A stretch of 64,000 nt of DNA from Dehalococcoidia bacterium (lineage in GTDB: Bacteria; Chloroflexota; Dehalococcoidia; Tepidiformales; Tepidiformaceae), in contig JADZEI010000032.1 of the NCBI GenBank assembly GCA_020850615.1, positions 62,001 through 126,000 of the forward strand, given 5' to 3'. The notes beneath the pieces are model-generated. The model did not search any database, was not told where the DNA came from, and saw only the letters and a program-made list of their open reading frames with translations. A program made the position numbers and the translations under genes. The first letter of the stretch is position 1. Each line of letters opens with the position of its first letter. Shown piece after piece: positions 24,700-33,090 of this stretch.

Positions 24700-25296
24700 T
24701 CAGGCGCCGACGGCCAGCTCCCAGTGCCGCTGCTCCCGCGGGAGGCTGCAGAGCACCCGCGGCGAATACGGCACCTCGCTGATGTCCATCTCGACGTATT
24801 CCGACCCGTCGATGAGCCGGAAGGTGGCCGGGAAGCCCGCGTGCCGGAACACCGAGAGCATCGCCCCGTTCTCCGGGAGCACGTTTGCCGTGAACTTCGT
24901 GATGCCCTGGTCCCGCGCGTAGCCCGCGAGCAGGTAGAGGAGCTCCCGCCCCAGCCCGTGGCCCTGGAGGTCGTCTTCGAGCACGAACGCTACCTCCGCC
25001 TCGCCCGGGCGGATGACCTCGTAGCGGGCCACCCCGCGGAGCTCGTCTTCGCCCGGGTACACCACCACCACGGCCACGCGGTCTTCGAAATCCACGGTCG
25101 TGAACCGGTCGGCCATCGGCTTGCTCAGCTCCCGCAGCGGCGTGAAGAAGCGCAGGCGCTGCGTCTCGGCCGAAAGGCGGCGGTGGAAGCGGCGCAACGG
25201 CGCGGCGTCGCCCGGCAGGATGGGCCGGAACCAGACGCGCCGGCCATCGCGCAATTGGAGCGGCCCGGCATTGAGCTCGGCGGGGGCACCGTTCAT
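24700..25296 (-). CDS. GNAT-family N-acetyltransferase
   Basis: A 198-residue acetyltransferase. It opens like the GNAT domain of protein lysine acetyltransferases of the Pat type (LRDGRRVWFRPILPGDAAPL, LSAETQRLRFF) and has the acetyl-CoA loop EDDLQGHGLGRELL near residue 120. Stand-alone versions acetylate proteins or small molecules; the substrate cannot be told from sequence. ATG 25296 follows GAGAGG by 8 bases; an ATG seven codons upstream is a weaker choice. Confidence 0.85.
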   Translation of the reverse strand: MNGAPAELNAGPLQLRDGRRVWFRPILPGDAAPLRRFHRRLSAETQRLRFFTPLRELSKPMADRFTTVDFEDRVAVVVVYPGEDELRGVARYEVIRPGEAEVAFVLEDDLQGHGLGRELLYLLAGYARDQGITKFTANVLPENGAMLSVFRHAGFPATFRLIDGSEYVEMDISEVPYSPRVLCSLPREQRHWELAVGA

Positions 25297-25465
25297 GGGT
25301 CGATCCTCTCTCAGCATTCGTTCGTCGTCCCCGGACGCACGACCACCACGCAGTGGTCATGCGACCAGATCATCGGCAGGATGCCACACAATTGTGAAAT
25401 CCCGGCGAACAGCCGCCTGCCGGAACTCTACCAGCCAGCCCCCGGATACGGTGAACGCACAGATC

Positions 25466-25508
25466 AGCTCCCCTCTCCCTCGAGGGAGAGGGGTCGGGGG
25501 TGAGGGCG
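25466..25508. repeat. Dispersed repeat module A, inverted variant
   Basis: Runs AGCTCCCCTCTCCCTCGAGG then GAGAGGGGTCGGGGGTGAGG, the reverse complement of module A with a perfect CTCTCCCTCGAGGGAGAG palindrome at its core. It lies just downstream of the lipoprotein gene 25515-26561. Confidence 0.65.
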
Positions 25509-25514
25509 CCGCCC

Positions 25515-26561
25515 CTACTGGAACGTCTTCCCGTCCGCCACCGCCTGGACCGCTGCCTCGACCACGCTCGCCGAGACCGGGCCCTCCCAGCGGTCGTAGA
25601 TCACGCCGTCCTTGCCCACGACGTAGACGAACGGCTCCGAAAGCCCGCCGTCGTCCTTCCGGATGAGCCACTCGCGCGCCGTCGGGTTCAGGGTCTGGCT
25701 GTCGAAGTTCCGCCAGATCTCGACGTGGACGAAGTCGACCTTGTCCCGGTACTTCGCCTGCAGCGTCTCCATCTCCTCGGTCACGGGGCCGCAGAAGCGC
25801 GAGGTGCAGTAGGCCGGCGTCGCGAAGACGATGACCATCGGCCGCCCCTTCGCGACGGCGTCTTTGATCTTCACGTCGTGCATGTCGTTCGGCGGGGTTC
25901 CGGAGTCGATCTCGGCGAGGTTCGAAACGTCCGCCTTCGTCAGGTTGTCGCTCTTGAGCGCGGGCTGTCCCGGCGCCGGGATGCGAGGCTTTTCGTACAC
26001 CACGAACCCAAAGGAGCTCACGCCCGTGCTCTTGCCGTCCTTCAGCGTCGCCCGCACGGCCACGCCCCACGTGCCCGGGTGCTCGAACGTCACCGGCACG
26101 TAGTAGCCGACGCGGTCGTCGTCTTCGCCGCCGTGGGTGTGCGTCTCGCCGTTCGGGTGCTCGTGCTGCGTCACGGGGCCCACGCCGGGCGCGCTTTCGA
26201 ACACCTGCGTCGTCGTCAGGACCGGCTTCGGCTTCGCCGGGTCGCGCACGTCATAGAACGTGACCGTGATGTCCCGGGCGTCGCCCTGCGGCTCGTCGTC
26301 CTTGTTCGTGATGCCGAAGACGAAGTTGTTCCTGCCGGTCGTGAGCTCCAGCCCGGCGGGCACCGCGTTGATCACGTTGCGCTGGTCGGCGGGGATGTTG
26401 GCCGCGAGGTCGATCACCTCGAAGCCGGTCCCCTGGACGGTGCCGGTGGCCGAAGCCGTACCCTCGTCGTCCTCGCCGTTGCCACAGGCGGCGGCGAACA
26501 GCGCGGCGAGCGCGAGCGATGGCAAAAGCCCAAGACGGAGGAAGTGGGGGATACGGTTCAC
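25515..26561 (-). CDS. Lipoprotein with thioredoxin-fold (redoxin/SCO-like) domain
   Basis: A 348-residue lipoprotein: signal peptide with lipobox FAAAC (Cys near residue 26), an N-terminal beta-sandwich of about 150 residues (TTGRNNFVFGITN, VTFEHPGTWGVAV), and a C-terminal thioredoxin-like domain with VIVFATPAYCTSRFC, two cysteines four residues apart, followed by VYDRWEGPVS. It may reduce or metallate a partner outside the membrane (inference from fold). A His-rich stretch HEHPNGETHTHGG around residue 132 could bind metal. GTG 26561 is preceded by TAGACT with an 8-base gap. Confidence 0.75.
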   Translation of the reverse strand: MNRIPHFLRLGLLPSLALAALFAAACGNGEDDEGTASATGTVQGTGFEVIDLAANIPADQRNVINAVPAGLELTTGRNNFVFGITNKDDEPQGDARDITVTFYDVRDPAKPKPVLTTTQVFESAPGVGPVTQHEHPNGETHTHGGEDDDRVGYYVPVTFEHPGTWGVAVRATLKDGKSTGVSSFGFVVYEKPRIPAPGQPALKSDNLTKADVSNLAEIDSGTPPNDMHDVKIKDAVAKGRPMVIVFATPAYCTSRFCGPVTEEMETLQAKYRDKVDFVHVEIWRNFDSQTLNPTAREWLIRKDDGGLSEPFVYVVGKDGVIYDRWEGPVSASVVEAAVQAVADGKTFQ

Positions 26562-26610
26562 GAAACGTAAGTCTACCGCCGCCGCCGGAAACGGTCAGGG
26601 AAGGGTGGCG

Positions 26611-26925
26611 TCATACGCGATACCCGAACCGGTCGAGCCGCTCACGAGCGTGCGACCGCTCGCCGTCGGAAAACAACCCGGCGAACTGCTCGCGACAGGC
26701 CAGTGCTTCCACCGTCAGGTCCAGCCGCCCCAACTCCCAGAGCTTCGTGAAGCCATCGGAGGGCTGGTCGATGGGTGCAGCCAGCAGCCGCCGGCACGCG
26801 GGGAGCACACCGGATTCGCTCACCATTTGAACGAAATACACCGAGTTGTACTTCAGCCGGCGGCACTCGGCGATGGTCTCCATCACCGCCGCCGTGAACT
26901 CCTGTTCGAGCTGCACCTGGTCCAC
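26611..26925 (-). CDS. Conserved hypothetical protein
   Basis: A 104-residue protein with the memorable segment DGFTKLWELGRLDLTVEALA and a tail FSDGERSHARERLDRFGY. I recall this pattern from a widely distributed family of unknown function in GC-rich bacteria and cyanobacteria. It is soluble and has no recognisable catalytic motif. The start at 26925 is the only ATG that keeps the whole conserved region. Confidence 0.6.
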   Translation of the reverse strand: MDQVQLEQEFTAAVMETIAECRRLKYNSVYFVQMVSESGVLPACRRLLAAPIDQPSDGFTKLWELGRLDLTVEALACREQFAGLFSDGERSHARERLDRFGYRV

Positions 26926-27042
26926 ATGGCCTCCGATTGAAGGGTTCTCGCCCGGGCGGAGTGTACTCGACCGTAAGCCGTCCCCCGCGCCCCTGGGAAC
27001 TGGGAATCTGCGCGCAACGGGGCCAACCGCGGAAGGGTGGCG

Positions 27043-28419
27043 TCACGCCGGCGGGCGAAGGGCAACGAACGCCGCGGGCCCAGCGGCCGTCTGCGTCTCG
27101 CGCCCGGCGAGGATGTCCTCCGCGTTGTCGCCGCTGAGCCCCGCGCCGGTGAAGACCGGCTCGTGGCCGGGCGTCAGCCGGAACACCAGGTACGCCACGG
27201 CGGGCTGCGTCCGCGTGGCGAACGCGAGGATGAACGTCTCGCAGGTGTCCGCGCCCGTGACGCAGCCGATCGCGGCGAGGTATGGCGCCGGGCCCGGTGG
27301 CGCCGCGAGGGCCGCACCCAGCTCCGCGACCAGGTCCTCGGGGCTGCGCGGGCCGCCGTGCGAACCGTGCAGGGCCAGCGGATAGCCGGTCACCTGCTCT
27401 CCGTCGCTCCTGCCCTCGCAGATGCGGGTGTCTTCGAAGCCCATGGCCTGGCCGTCCGGGCCGCACCGGTAGGTGGTCGTTTCGCCGTCCGCCACCAGCG
27501 CTTCGAGGCCGCCCGCCGGGAGCGAGCCGGCCACGCGCGTCGCGAATTCGCAGAGCCAGCCGGCCACGCGGTCGGCGCAGGCGTCGCCCGGCACCACCTC
27601 GCCGTCGGCGCCTGTCGCCATCGCCTCCAGCGTCAGGATCATCGGCGCGCCCGGCGCGACGCACGTGGGCCGCATCAGCCCGCCCACGATTAGCGAGATC
27701 CGAGTCAGGCCGTCGACCGTCACCGTCCAGTAGCTGGGCCCGGTGGGCGAGCACTGGTTGCGCCACCGCCAGGTGATCACCGGGTCCTGCACCGGCAACT
27801 CGAACGCGAGCTTGAACTGCCGCTCGGTGTTCGCCCACGCGTCCGCTGGCGGCCCCGGTGCCAGGTCACGCGGGCCGGGCGCCAGGCGCCCCCGTGCCAG
27901 CACCTGGCACCCGGGGTCACCGGAAAGCCGGAGCCGCAGAATGACGTCGTCACCGTCCTGTTCGCCCTCCAGGACCGGCGTGACCGTGCACCCGGCCGGT
28001 GTCGCGGTGGCCGTCGCCGGTTGGGAAGTGGCGGTCGGGGTGGCGGTGTCCGGGATTGCGGGTGCGACATCGCCACCGTCTCGCATGGCCACGACGACCA
28101 CCAGCACGGCCACGCCCGTCAGCACGGCCGCCCCGCCGCCCACGAGCAGCCGCCAGCTCCCCGCGAGCGCACCGAGGACGCGGCCCAGCCGCGCGGCCGG
28201 CCGCTGCGCCGCTCGCCACGCAGCCGCGGCCTCGTCGCGCGATTCCACGCCGAGCTTCCCGAGGATCTCGCGCACGTGGTACTTCGCCCCATCGAGCGTG
28301 ATGCCGAGCTCGTCCGCGATCTGCGCGTTCGTCCGCCCTTTCGCGATCAGCCGCAGGACCTCGGACTGGCGGTCGGTGAGGTCGAAGCGGTGGGCGGAAC
28401 GGAGGTGGGTGGGCCGCAT
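27043..28419 (-). CDS. Membrane-anchored LuxR-type one-component regulator
   Basis: A 458-residue protein with a LuxR/GerE helix-turn-helix at the very N-terminus (residues about 12-68: LTDRQSEVLRLIAKGRTNAQ, then GAKYHVREILGKLGV), one membrane helix (about 88-112), a Thr/Pro-rich linker and a large extracytoplasmic region with about ten cysteines. This layout would let an outside signal control DNA binding directly, without a kinase. Targets are unknown; its neighbours are a PAP2 phosphatase and the 26611 gene. TAGCCT (28426-28431) ends 6 bases before the ATG: probably leaderless. Confidence 0.8.
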   Translation of the reverse strand: MRPTHLRSAHRFDLTDRQSEVLRLIAKGRTNAQIADELGITLDGAKYHVREILGKLGVESRDEAAAAWRAAQRPAARLGRVLGALAGSWRLLVGGGAAVLTGVAVLVVVVAMRDGGDVAPAIPDTATPTATSQPATATATPAGCTVTPVLEGEQDGDDVILRLRLSGDPGCQVLARGRLAPGPRDLAPGPPADAWANTERQFKLAFELPVQDPVITWRWRNQCSPTGPSYWTVTVDGLTRISLIVGGLMRPTCVAPGAPMILTLEAMATGADGEVVPGDACADRVAGWLCEFATRVAGSLPAGGLEALVADGETTTYRCGPDGQAMGFEDTRICEGRSDGEQVTGYPLALHGSHGGPRSPEDLVAELGAALAAPPGPAPYLAAIGCVTGADTCETFILAFATRTQPAVAYLVFRLTPGHEPVFTGAGLSGDNAEDILAGRETQTAAGPAAFVALRPPA

Positions 28420-28498
28420 GCCCTCAGGCTAGGCTGCGCCGCGCGCGAGTTCACTACTCCATGGCAGAAATAGCGTTCCGTGCTTCCAATCGTGGCCC

Positions 28499-29314
28499 CT
28501 ATGCCGCTTCGCGCACTTCGCGCCGGGCCGCAAAAACCACGATCGCCGCGCGCAGCTGGCGGCGCCGTTCGAGCCGCTTCGCCACCTGCCAGGAGACGAT
28601 GATCACCAGCCCGCCGAGCGCCATGTCCACGAAGAAGTGGTTCGCGCTGGCGACGATCGCCCAGCTCATCACGACCGTGAGGAGCACGGCCCCGGTGCGC
28701 GCGACCCGGCTCCCCGTGTTCACCCAGATCGCCGCCGAGGCGAGCGCGATCCAGCCGAAGTGGAAGCTCGGGATGGCGGCGTACTCGTTCAGGATGAGCG
28801 AGGGCTGCGCGTACTGCACCGACGTGTTCCCGCCGAACACCGTGTCCGTGAACCCGAAGTCGTAGCCGTGGGCCGCGAGCAGCCGCGGCGGCGCCGCCGG
28901 CACCGCGTAGTAGAAGACGAGACCGATCACCATCGACACGAACATCACGTCGCGCATGAAGAGGAAGCGTTCGCGGCCGCGCACCCACAGCCAGGCGCCC
29001 ACCAGCGCGAGCACCGGGAAGTGCAGATACGCGTACACGAAGTTCGCCGCCTCCTGGACCGCATGATGGCGGAGCGACCACTCCTGGACCTGCGGCTCCC
29101 AGAAGATGTTGATGCTCTGTTCGAAGGCGATCAGCTGCTCCGTCACCGCGACCGAGAAGTCGATGCGCGTTGGGGCGATCCCACGCCCGAGGAAGTACAC
29201 GCCGATCACGGCCAGGACGATCCCGAAGTCGCGCCCGAACGACGGCACCCACGCGAGGCGCGCGGCCGCCGGGAACGGCAGAGGGCGGGCGGCGGACATC
29301 GTTCGTATCGTCAT
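28499..29314 (-). CDS. PAP2-family membrane phosphatase
   Basis: A 271-residue integral protein with about six helices and the PAP2_3 type catalytic pattern: AVPAAPPRLL, then IPSFHFGW and ANHFFVDMALGG, giving the two active histidines and the aspartate. Relatives hydrolyse or transfer phosphate in lipid or inositol-lipid metabolism. The start is fixed by GGAGG eight bases before ATG 29314; a TAGAGT -10 box gives a short leader. The dyad CTTACC-TGCC-GGTAAG at 29345-29360 overlaps the spacer of this promoter and may be its operator. Confidence 0.85.
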   Translation of the reverse strand: MTIRTMSAARPLPFPAAARLAWVPSFGRDFGIVLAVIGVYFLGRGIAPTRIDFSVAVTEQLIAFEQSINIFWEPQVQEWSLRHHAVQEAANFVYAYLHFPVLALVGAWLWVRGRERFLFMRDVMFVSMVIGLVFYYAVPAAPPRLLAAHGYDFGFTDTVFGGNTSVQYAQPSLILNEYAAIPSFHFGWIALASAAIWVNTGSRVARTGAVLLTVVMSWAIVASANHFFVDMALGGLVIIVSWQVAKRLERRRQLRAAIVVFAARREVREAA

Positions 29315-29344
29315 GGCGGGTGCCTCCGGGTTCGCACTCTAGGA

Positions 29345-29360
29345 CTTACCTGCCGGTAAG
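29345..29360. promoter_or_regulatory. Operator-like inverted repeat
   Basis: CTTACC TGCC GGTAAG is a perfect 6-bp dyad with a 4-base spacer, just upstream of the TAGAGT -10 box (minus strand) of the PAP2 gene. TetR-type repressors often use dyads of this size. No adjacent regulator of that class is present. Confidence 0.45.
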
Positions 29361-29407
29361 ACCGTGACCGCTTTCACGCGCGTCCCCGTGCCTCTTAGAG
29401 TCTGAAC

Positions 29408-29515
29408 GTGGGCCGTTGCATTCATCCGCCAAAGGTCGGATGCCGGTGCGGCGCTTTCGTTGCGGCCTTCGCGGGGGTTGCCCACATATATGTCACGCCT
29501 TTCCGCGCGTTTTAA
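29408..29515 (+). CDS. Possible leaderless 35-residue ORF
   Basis: TAGAGT (29396-29401) ends 6 bases before a GTG, exactly as at confirmed-looking leaderless genes. The frame then runs 35 codons with Cys residues (GRCIHPP, VGCRCG) and a short hydrophobic middle. There is no homology I recognise, so this could equally be a noncoding transcript. The region 29315-29627 holds nothing else clear. Confidence 0.25.
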   Translation: MGRCIHPPKVGCRCGAFVAAFAGVAHIYVTPFRAF

Positions 29516-29627
29516 CATCCGGCCACGCGACTGCAACGCGGCGCTCCGATCCGGTGACCCGGGCGGCACCCGGCAGCGGGCACGCTCGAAGCATGAGGTA
29601 TCGCAATTCCCGCCGGGGCCGCTCCGC

Positions 29628-29789
29628 ATGACGGCCTGGATGATCGTCGCGACGGCCCTCGTCGCCAGCTCCGCCGCCATGCACGTCGTCTCCGAAGAAG
29701 CCGCCGAAGCCTGGCACACCGTCACGCGCGCGTTCATCGCCGCGCCGTTTTCGCTCGTGATCATGGCTCTGCTCTTCGCGCTCGTCTGA
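29628..29789 (+). CDS. Small membrane protein
   Basis: A 53-residue protein with two hydrophobic segments (MIVATALVASSAAM and PFSLVIMALLFALV) separated by an acidic, His-containing loop. No ribosome-binding site stands out and the family is unknown. An upstream extension of the frame to 29460 is Arg-rich and looks noncoding. Confidence 0.4.
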   Translation: MTAWMIVATALVASSAAMHVVSEEAAEAWHTVTRAFIAAPFSLVIMALLFALV

Positions 29790-29907
29790 GTCGCCGCAGG
29801 GGCCGGCATATCCGAGAGTGTTGATCTTCCGATGAGATCGTCGCGCGCACGCGACAGAGCAGCGCGTTTGGCTTTCCCGGATGGGCATGCCGCCCTAGAG
29901 TCTCGTC

Positions 29908-31431
29908 ATGCCCCTCTTCGGCGAAGCAGGCGAGCGGATCGCGTACCAGGTCTATCCCCACCCGGATGACGCCCCACCGATCCTCCTGATCCACGGGTTC
30001 ACCGCCAGCTCCGCGTCCTTCCTTTCGAACATCCAGGACCTGCGCCGCAACTTCACGGTCGTGACGGTCGACCTGCTTGGTCACGGCCAGTCCGAAGCGC
30101 CGGCCGAGGTCGCGCCCTACCAGCCGGAAGCCGCGATCGCCCGCATCGTCGGGCTCATGGACCACCTGGACTACGCGGACGCGATCCTCTGCGGGCACTC
30201 GCTCGGCGGTGCGCTCGCCCTCCGCGTCGCGCTGGACCACCCGGACCGCGTGGCCGGGCTCGTCGTCATCAATTCGAACTCGGCCGCGGGCACGGTGGAC
30301 TGGCGCCGCGAGGTCCAGCCGGGGCTCGTGAGCATGGCCCGCCGGGTGCGCACCGACGGCACGGGCTTCCTCAAGGAGACCCGCCTCTACCCGGGCAGGA
30401 GCAGCCGCCTCCCCGAACGCGCCCGCGCCCGCCTGGCCCACGACTTCGATGGGCTCACCGCCGCGGGCATCGCCGGCACCGCCGAGGGGCTCGTCGCCCG
30501 CGTCAACGCCTTCGAACGGCTCGGCGAGCTCGCCGTGCCGATCCTCATCGTGATCGGCGACCGCGACGCCGAGTTCGTGCACAACGCGCCGCAGCTCATC
30601 GCGAACCTGCGGCACGACCTCGTGAGCACGGTCACGCTCGCCGGCGCCGGGCACGCCGCAAACCTCGAACAGCCGGAAGCCTTCAACGACGCCGTCGTGG
30701 ACTTCGCCCGCCGGATCGACTTCATCGGCGAAGAGGCCCCGGCCGGCGCCGGTGGCCGCCCGCGCGTGCTCGTGCTGGCGGGCGCCGCGCTCGTCACCCT
30801 CGGCGTCGGGTTGCTCGGCGCGTCGTTCATGCTCGGTGGCGGCGGCGATGACCCGGAACCCGTCTCGGCCGATGAACCGGGCAACCACGCCGCGGCCGTC
30901 CCGTCGACCGCGACGAATACCCCCGCTGCCGCTTCGCCGTCCCCGGCGGTCACGCAGGCCGTCGCCGGCGTCTCCGTCTCTGCGACCGCGACCACGCCGG
31001 CCGCGACACCCACCGAAGCGACCCCAACCCCCGTGCCGGCGACGAGCACGCCAACCCCGCGCCCCAACACCCCCACGCCCGTCCGGGCCACGCCGACTCC
31101 GACCGAAGAGCCGACCGAGACGCCGACGCCCAGCCCGAGCCCCACCGCATCGCCGACCGCGACGCCGACGCCCGCGGGCCGCGGCCTCTCCGTCTCCGGG
31201 CCCGCGGAGCTCGCCGTTGGCGAAACCGCGACCTACTTTGCGAACGTCCGCAACCCCGAGGGCGACCTGCTCACGGTCCGCATGAGCGGCGGCGGCAACC
31301 AGGTCCTGAACGGCGCCATCGCGGTGAGCTTCTCCGCCCCCGGCTGCTACACCGTCAGCGGCACCGTCTACTACCCGACCGGCTCCATCAGCTCCTCGAT
31401 GACCGTCGCCGTCGGCGGCGCCACCTGCTGA
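29908..31431 (+). CDS. Membrane-anchored alpha/beta hydrolase with extracellular tail
   Basis: A 507-residue fusion. Residues 1-275 form an alpha/beta hydrolase with oxyanion loop ILLIHGFTASS, nucleophile Ser98 in CGHSLGG, acid in IGDRDAEF and His249 in GAGHAANLEQ. Then come one membrane helix (about 285-308), a Thr/Pro repeat linker of some 110 residues, and a final 75-residue beta domain with two cysteines. By topology the enzyme would lie in the cytoplasm and the linker and end domain outside, an unusual arrangement. Substrate unknown. TAGAGT (29896-29901) ends 6 bases before the ATG: leaderless. Confidence 0.8.
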   Translation: MPLFGEAGERIAYQVYPHPDDAPPILLIHGFTASSASFLSNIQDLRRNFTVVTVDLLGHGQSEAPAEVAPYQPEAAIARIVGLMDHLDYADAILCGHSLGGALALRVALDHPDRVAGLVVINSNSAAGTVDWRREVQPGLVSMARRVRTDGTGFLKETRLYPGRSSRLPERARARLAHDFDGLTAAGIAGTAEGLVARVNAFERLGELAVPILIVIGDRDAEFVHNAPQLIANLRHDLVSTVTLAGAGHAANLEQPEAFNDAVVDFARRIDFIGEEAPAGAGGRPRVLVLAGAALVTLGVGLLGASFMLGGGGDDPEPVSADEPGNHAAAVPSTATNTPAAASPSPAVTQAVAGVSVSATATTPAATPTEATPTPVPATSTPTPRPNTPTPVRATPTPTEEPTETPTPSPSPTASPTATPTPAGRGLSVSGPAELAVGETATYFANVRNPEGDLLTVRMSGGGNQVLNGAIAVSFSAPGCYTVSGTVYYPTGSISSSMTVAVGGATC

Positions 31432-31498
31432 CCGCCCCGCCGATCGCCTAGCCGCTGCCATCCGCCCTACGTATCAACACCGGGACCCGCAACCATCG

Positions 31499-31600
31499 TT
31501 CCCCCGGCGACGTTCGAGAATCGAACGTCAACAACTCAGCGCGCTAAACCAGCGACCACCGCTCCCCCGGCGGAAATCGAAAATCGAAAACCGGCAACAT
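31499..31600. repeat. Degenerate repeats with a 7-base periodic core
   Basis: A unit CCGTTCCCCCGGCGA near 31495 recurs as CCGCTCCCCCGGCGG at about 31560. The second is followed by GAAATCG AAAATCG AAAACCG (31573-31593), three units in 7-base phase. This occupies most of the gap between the hydrolase gene and murT. Confidence 0.45.
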
Positions 31601-31619
31601 CCACCCGCTAACCGGCAAT

Positions 31620-33017
31620 TCACTCCCCCCGCTCCCAGAACCTCCCCACCGCGCCCCGCCGCACCAGCTCCGCCCGCAGGTCCAGCATCGCCGTGTAGGT
31701 TGGGACCACGAACACCTCGTCGCCGGGGGCTGTGCCGGCGACTATCGCGTCCAGCAGCGCCGCCGGCTCGTGGACCACGGCGCCGGGGGCGGGCCAGCCC
31801 GCGTACTTCAGCCGCAGCGCCATGTCTTCCGCGCGGTCGCCACCCACCCAGCAGCTCCCAACCTCGCCCGCGGCCAGCTCGTAGTCGACATCCCACGTCC
31901 AGCTCACGTCCTGGCCGTCGGCGAAGCGGTCGTTCAGAAGCACTGCCACCTTGAGCGTCCCTTGCGCGCCGCCGGCCAGCTGTTCGAGCAGGCGCAGCAC
32001 CTGGTTCGCCCCCGCCGGGTTCTTCGTGAGCAACAGGCGGATGTGCCGCCCCTCCAGCTCGGCCACCTCCTGGCGCCCGAACGCGGGCCGCACCTTCGCC
32101 AGCCCCGCCGCGATCGCCTCCGGCGGCAGGCCCAGCACCCGCGCCACGCAGATCGCCGCGAGCGCGTTGTAGACGTTGTAGGTGCCGGTCAGCGGCATCC
32201 GCAGCGCCCCGATGCCCTCGACCTCGAACGTGGCCTCGTCCAGGCCCAGGCGGAGCGCGCTGCCGGTCGTCTGCGTCGCTGCCCGCCGCCGGTCGCAGCC
32301 GGTACACCGCCACCAGCCGACGTGCGCGAAGTAGCGCCGGTCGTAGGCGAAGTTGCCGCCGCATTCCCGGCACCAGCGCGCATCGAACGCGCCCGCGTAC
32401 TCAGTCGCGAAGGCCGCGTCGTCGAGCCCGAACCAGTGGACCGGGCCGCTCCAGCCTTCCGCCAGCTCGGCCACCGAGGGGTCGTCGGCGTTCAGGACGA
32501 TGGTCGCATCCTTCGGCGCCGCCGCGAGCGCCTCCCGCCAGAGCGCCGCCACCGTGTCGACCTCGCCGTAGCGGTCGAGCTGGTCGCGGAAGAGGTTCGT
32601 GAAGGCGAAGACACCCGGCGCGAGCGCACGCGCCGCCGCCGGACAGGTGGCCTCGTCGACTTCGAACAGCCCGGTCGTGCGGCGCGCCCGCGGGATCGCG
32701 CCCGTGGGCCTGGCTTCGAAGAGCAGCGTGCTGGCGAGGCCGCGCATCAGGTTCGAACCTTCGCGGTTGTGGATGAATGGCCGCCCGGCCTCGCGCAGGA
32801 TCTCGGCGACGATGCGGCTGGTGGTCGTCTTGCCGTTTGTGCCTGTGACGAGCACCCGCCCGCCGCCGAGCTGCCGCCCGAGGTGCGCGACGATCGCGGG
32901 GTCCACGCGCTCCGCGACGAGCCCCGGGAGGGCCGTGCCGCCGCCCCGCCCGAGGAGCCGGCTCCCCAGGCCCGCCGCCCGCCCCGCCGCCACCGCCGCC
33001 GCCAACCGCGCGTTCAT
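31620..33017 (-). CDS. murT: Lipid II isoglutaminyl synthase, MurT-type subunit
   Basis: Mur-ligase-like subunit that, with the amidotransferase GatD, amidates D-Glu in lipid II. 465 residues: ATP loop VLVTGTNGKTTTSR (near residue 60), NLFRDQLDRYGEVDT, NADDPSVAEL, the MurT-specific four-cysteine zinc ribbon CRECGG...CTGCDRR (about 195-220), TGTYNVYNALAA, and the DUF1727 C-terminal domain. GatD, which normally sits next to murT, is not on either side here. Its presence suggests an amidated, monoderm-like peptidoglycan. The ATG at 33017 is preceded by TATCCT with a 7-base gap (leaderless), back to back with the cysK promoter. Confidence 0.9.
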   Translation of the reverse strand: MNARLAAAVAAGRAAGLGSRLLGRGGGTALPGLVAERVDPAIVAHLGRQLGGGRVLVTGTNGKTTTSRIVAEILREAGRPFIHNREGSNLMRGLASTLLFEARPTGAIPRARRTTGLFEVDEATCPAAARALAPGVFAFTNLFRDQLDRYGEVDTVAALWREALAAAPKDATIVLNADDPSVAELAEGWSGPVHWFGLDDAAFATEYAGAFDARWCRECGGNFAYDRRYFAHVGWWRCTGCDRRRAATQTTGSALRLGLDEATFEVEGIGALRMPLTGTYNVYNALAAICVARVLGLPPEAIAAGLAKVRPAFGRQEVAELEGRHIRLLLTKNPAGANQVLRLLEQLAGGAQGTLKVAVLLNDRFADGQDVSWTWDVDYELAAGEVGSCWVGGDRAEDMALRLKYAGWPAPGAVVHEPAALLDAIVAGTAPGDEVFVVPTYTAMLDLRAELVRRGAVGRFWERGE

Positions 33018-33090
33018 CCCGCGCAGGATATCCCGCCCCGCGCTTGCACGGTCCCCCGGCGCGCTGCCAGCTGCCGCCTATACTGGCGCC

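Noticed and set aside
26937-27065. Small ORFs between the 26925 and 27043 genes
   Set aside because: Arg/Pro/Ser-rich frames with no ribosome-binding site or -10 box in a good position.
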